Source of the DNA: Acheta domesticus
Lineage: Eukaryota > Arthropoda > Insecta > Orthoptera > Gryllidae
Direction of reading: 5' to 3'
DNA: 64,000 nucleotides
Assembly (NCBI GenBank): GCA_031308135.1
Contig: JAHLJT010009419.1
Location: 186,993,829 to 187,057,828 of the forward strand
The position numbers were made by a program, and so were the translations under genes. The notes under the pieces were generated by a model that was not told the origin of the DNA, made no database searches, and saw nothing but the letters and a program-made list of their open reading frames with translations. Position 1 is the first letter of the stretch. The number at the start of each line of letters is the position of its first letter. This document shows, in pieces, positions 60,966-64,000 of the stretch.

Positions 60966-61906
60966 GACTCTCTGCCTCGCGGCATGCACGTTGTTTAACT
61001 TGAACCACACGAAGTACAACTTACGAATATTAAGTAACTCTCGGTAACATACAAATCAATATACACGAATCTTTGTTTCTTATTAATTCAGGAACTAATA
61101 CATGCTCAAATTATCATTAAAATATTGATCTTAGTATATTGAAAAATACAAAATATATACTTTTGTAGCATACCATTATGTGCGGCTTAGCTTCATTGCA
61201 ATAAGAAATATCAAGAGGTGTAACAGACGTGTGATCGACATTTATGCAAGTTTCGTCTGTTTTTGACATTAGTGCAAGTTATGAATCTCTGCAGCATATT
61301 ATGTTGCCTTTAGGACGTAATTTTTATGGTATCTCCATTAATTTAATTGTAATGTGTAATTTAGCATTAATGAAATTAAATCCTACAATATATTTCAAAT
61401 GAGGGGGACTATAAACGCTGCCCTCTATTAGTAGAAACCATTAATCCACAACGGATTCTCACACTTTAGCATTTTATTTCAAATCTAAATGGGCTCTTCA
61501 GGTAATAGGCTTCACGGATAAATGTTTGTTCATCGTATGCTACGTATGGAAGGTTGTAAATAGTACATCTATTTGATTTTGTTGCCCGTGACTGACAGAA
61601 TGAAACATTGCCGTTCTGTTTCTGTTATGGCTATTGGAGTGCAAACTCTTCCTCATCACGGGTACGACGTGGAGGTGAAAGGCTGCTATGGTCTCTACTT
61701 CTGTAGCGAACCGGAATCTCTGTATCACGAACCTCACTAATTCGAATTTCTCGATATCTCGCATTATTTTTTATTCTCTTCCTCTTGATTAGATCATATG
61801 ACTCTATTGCAGAATTAGCAATTCAAGAAGATATTAGTGCAGTTAAATAATAGAACTGGCCAGTGAATTGGAATTGAGAACACATAATTGTATTTGCTCA
61901 AAGTTA
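60966..61906. other. AT-rich spacer, nothing recognised
   Basis: No supported gene or element. Confidence 0.5.
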
Positions 61907-62456
61907 TTAATTAAGTTTTAAAACCTGTTTGTTAGAACCAAAATTGAGAAACTGACTGCATTGTTCTTTGTCCTTTGGTTCTTTTAACGTGTCGTTATTG
62001 ACACCGTGTCTCGTCCGGTGAGCCGGAAACCTGGGGCACTGAAATAGATGGTTAATATACATAGAAACATTACACACATTAAACATAATAGCCGTATTTC
62101 TGGTGATCAGATGGGCATGTATGAGCTTGGTGTGGCATATTCTGCATCTAGTTAACACAACCTGGTCAGCAAGGATGTGGCTGGATTATAATCATCGTAT
62201 TCATATATACTTATTAATTGGCAGCGGGAGTTGCTATTCCATTCCTGTCTAATTCTTGTAGTTTTCTCTCGATGTTGGCGTGCGTGTCCTGTGGTATTAT
62301 AGGAAGGTTACTTCTTTCATCAAGTTGAGTCACCTCTTTTGCGGATCTGTCTGCCAGGTCATTCTCAATGATACCCACATGAGCCGTGATCTCTTTATCT
62401 TTAATGTTCGAGTTAGTTTTAATAGTTGTAGGACTTTGGGAAATAAAGTTTTCCAC
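61907..62456 (-). pseudogene. LINE ORF2 RNase H and C-terminal remnant
   Basis: Two minus-strand pieces in the expected order. The first (62214-62456) has AHVGIIENDLADRSAKE, matching the RNase H motif (SHVGIxGNExADxxAK) found in R1/I/Jockey-group LINEs, with the usual Gly-Asn changed to Glu-Asn. The second (61907-62158) has LTRCRICHTKLIHAHL, CNVSMYINHLFQCPRF and HRTRHGV, the Cys/His C-terminal region of the same group. They are separated by a frameshift and stops. The RT domain upstream is missing. Confidence 0.82.
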
Positions 62457-63151
62457 ATCAACAAGAGGGAGTCTGTCTCTGTCGCTTTTTGTATGTGATA
62501 ATAACTCGATTTTGGATCAAATGTGTCTCATCTTGTTAATGCCCCAAACCCTTCATAAATATGAACAAATATTAAGTAACAAGAAATACGCTTCGGCCAA
62601 AATCAAGATATCATTTACGAATATCGAAAGATTTCCTATGGCTAATATGGCGCATCTTGTTACCAAGCCCTTCAATTGTAAAATCATTGTAATAAATTAC
62701 CACATCATTCAACTTGGCTGTAAAGGCAGAAACTCATTAATAAAGATATTTTAAATTTTTCAAAAACTCAATTCTTCTACATCTTGAGATATCCAATTTG
62801 ATATAGCCAAGTTTCATTGCTCAGTGAAGGATATGGGTATTAGTTTTATAAATAACATACCTGATTATTCCGATTTTACCCTTATATTGGGGACAAATAG
62901 ATAAGAAGACATTAATAGTCTTACGGCTTTCAGCATTCTGGCATTCAGATTCAATCATCTATAAAAGCTCGATGATGAACAGCTTCCTCGAAACATCGTT
63001 TTAATGAATGATAAAATTGGCAGAATAATTTGGTCCCTAATACAATAAGAAAATAGGAATAATTATATCAATTGGGCAATCACATTATAACATTAACGAC
63101 ACATGTGAGCGTTCGTAGCACGTCGAAATGTATTAATACACATTATACAGA
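62457..63151. other. Spacer with a possible Penelope-type end
   Basis: At 62967-63000 gctcgatgatgaacagcttcc is followed by tcgaaacatcg, which echoes the CTGATGA...GAAAC order of Penelope-type hammerheads but with a broken core. Nothing else recognised. Confidence 0.35.
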
Positions 63152-63610
63152 ATGGCGCAAAAGTCACTAGACACTGATGAAGATTGAATTTATGTGTTAT
63201 TACAAATAAAAACAATACTCGCAATTATTTTTCATGTTTTAAGTGTTTTCCGTCTTTCAAGACTTACAAAATACATCTTTCAAGTCTTTCTGGAACACTT
63301 TTACATACTCTGTGGCATAGTGTGGTATCACTGTCCAAATCATGATATGCGTCATATATGTAGTATTTTAGTTGAGTAATGATCCGAGGAATTTGAGAAT
63401 AAACATAGTCCTTGATGACCAAAAAATCCATAGGCGTGATATCTGGTGAACATGGAGGCCTGTCAAGATTATCTCTTGGACCAATCGCTTTTCTTTGGAG
63501 AGTTTCGTTTTAGTAATCGCAGATGGCAGTGGCATAATGTGCTGGAGCACCACATTCATTTTGTAAGTAAAGCTTTTGAAAGTTTTCACACACGTCATAA
63601 GTCCTGATAC
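63152..63610 (-). pseudogene. C-terminal remnant of a DDE transposase
   Basis: Minus strand, across stops, reads FQKLYLQNECGAPAHYA (about 63528-63590; family form QQDGAPAHYA, with the catalytic Asp replaced), then RPPCSPDITPMDFLV (about 63420-63463; SPDLTPLDF family motif), then a VYSQIPRI block and a VPERLERCI block, the order of DDE_3/mariner-like transposase C-termini in insects. In-frame stops and loss of the N-terminal half show it is dead. The ggcgcaaaagtcac at about 63154-63168 may be near the element end. Confidence 0.78.
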
Positions 63611-63759
63611 CACGTTATATATTATATATAATAACATATTAATTTATTTACAATATTAATGAATATATTAATGTAGATAATATTATAGAATATGTAATAT
63701 TAATATATTCATGGATATATAAAATTAATGAATGTATTACAAATCCGTAATGACATTTG
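63611..63759. repeat. AT-rich palindromic TA/ATTAAT sequence
   Basis: Near-pure A/T with repeats of taatatt/atattaatg. Confidence 0.6.
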
Positions 63760-63975
63760 TCGCGACTGAGAGTGCACCGACCCGAAGTGTGTTGGGGTCG
63801 CAGGGGTGCAGAGCGCGGGTGGAGAGGAGCGTGCGAAGAGCGATTGAGAAACGCCGGCCGGGGCCGCGCCGGCGCCCCACCCGCCGCCCCGTGTCGCAAG
63901 TCCCGCTCTCCTGCCGGGGGCGGGGCGGGGGGTGGAGCGACCGCCCTCCCCGGGGCGCGCGTCTCGCCCCCCGCG

Positions 63976-63982
63976 TATAAAA
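63976..63982 (+). promoter_or_regulatory. TATA box
   Basis: TATAAAA in a GC-rich context, 40-60 bp downstream of GC boxes. Confidence 0.6.
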
Positions 63983-63983
63983 C

Positions 63984-63991
63984 TGACGTCA
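63984..63991 (+). promoter_or_regulatory. CRE (TGACGTCA)
   Basis: A perfect palindromic cAMP-response element one base after the TATA box. Confidence 0.6.
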
Positions 63992-64000
63992 GGCGCGGGC

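Larger units (their letters stand above)
63760..64000 (+). promoter_or_regulatory. CpG island with core promoter at window edge
   Basis: Dense CpG from 63765 with GC boxes (gggggcggggcgggg near 63916-63930), then a TATA box and a CRE. The transcription start would fall at or just past base 64000. This is the most convincing host promoter in the window; the gene itself lies outside. Confidence 0.6.

Overview
This is non-coding eukaryotic DNA, most likely from a large, repeat-rich insect genome. The Jockey-type LINE, tRNA-derived SINEs, pogo/Tigger, hAT and DDE transposon remnants and Penelope-like hammerhead motifs fit a polyneopteran such as a stick insect or cockroach, but species is inference. 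I found no intact host protein gene, no operon and no bacterial feature. Every recognisable protein is a decayed piece of a transposable element. The other long open frames come from low-complexity DNA (CCG, G/C-rich and pyrimidine repeats) or run across N gaps.

Layout. 1-598 is the end of a 28-bp satellite. 599-27759 is AT-rich DNA with scattered elements: a 60-bp inverted repeat enclosing a hammerhead-ribozyme-like core (1370-1602), five types of tRNA-like SINE head, an 843-bp pogo/Tigger relic (7057-7899), a 582-bp SINE with an 11-bp target duplication (11797-12378), a hAT element with a perfect 8-bp target duplication that has swallowed a LINE fragment (17452-18936), a 1462-bp TIR element rich in internal palindromes (21593-23054), several CpG-rich blocks, and a 1.3-kb polypyrimidine satellite (26335-27649).

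Two gaps of exactly 1000 N (27760-28759 and 41005-42004) divide the window into three contigs. The middle contig (28760-41004) is an approximately 1-2% diverged reverse complement of 45573-58118. The first 1.1 kb of the third contig (42005-43113) repeats the last 2 kb of the first (25797-27759). Both homologies stop at the gap edges. The simplest reading is that contigs 1 and 3 overlap but failed to join across a length-variable pyrimidine tract, and that contig 2 is the second haplotype of part of contig 3, placed in reverse. The apparent 12-kb palindrome is therefore probably an assembly artefact.

Within both arms lies a degraded Jockey-like LINE with ORF1 zinc knuckles, endonuclease and reverse transcriptase pieces. 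Its RT region is split by a 1.38-kb solo-LTR-like insertion with TG...CA ends and a 4-bp ATAT target duplication. The arms also carry a truncated pogo element, a long CCG repeat in a CpG island, a 15-bp minisatellite of different length in each arm, a 147-bp palindromic element and a G-rich minisatellite.

The right end (58119-64000) holds another SINE, a 667-bp TIR element flanked by TTAA, a LINE RNase H/C-terminal relic, a DDE transposase C-terminal relic, and a CpG island with a TATA box and a CRE at the window edge. That island is the best candidate for a host promoter.
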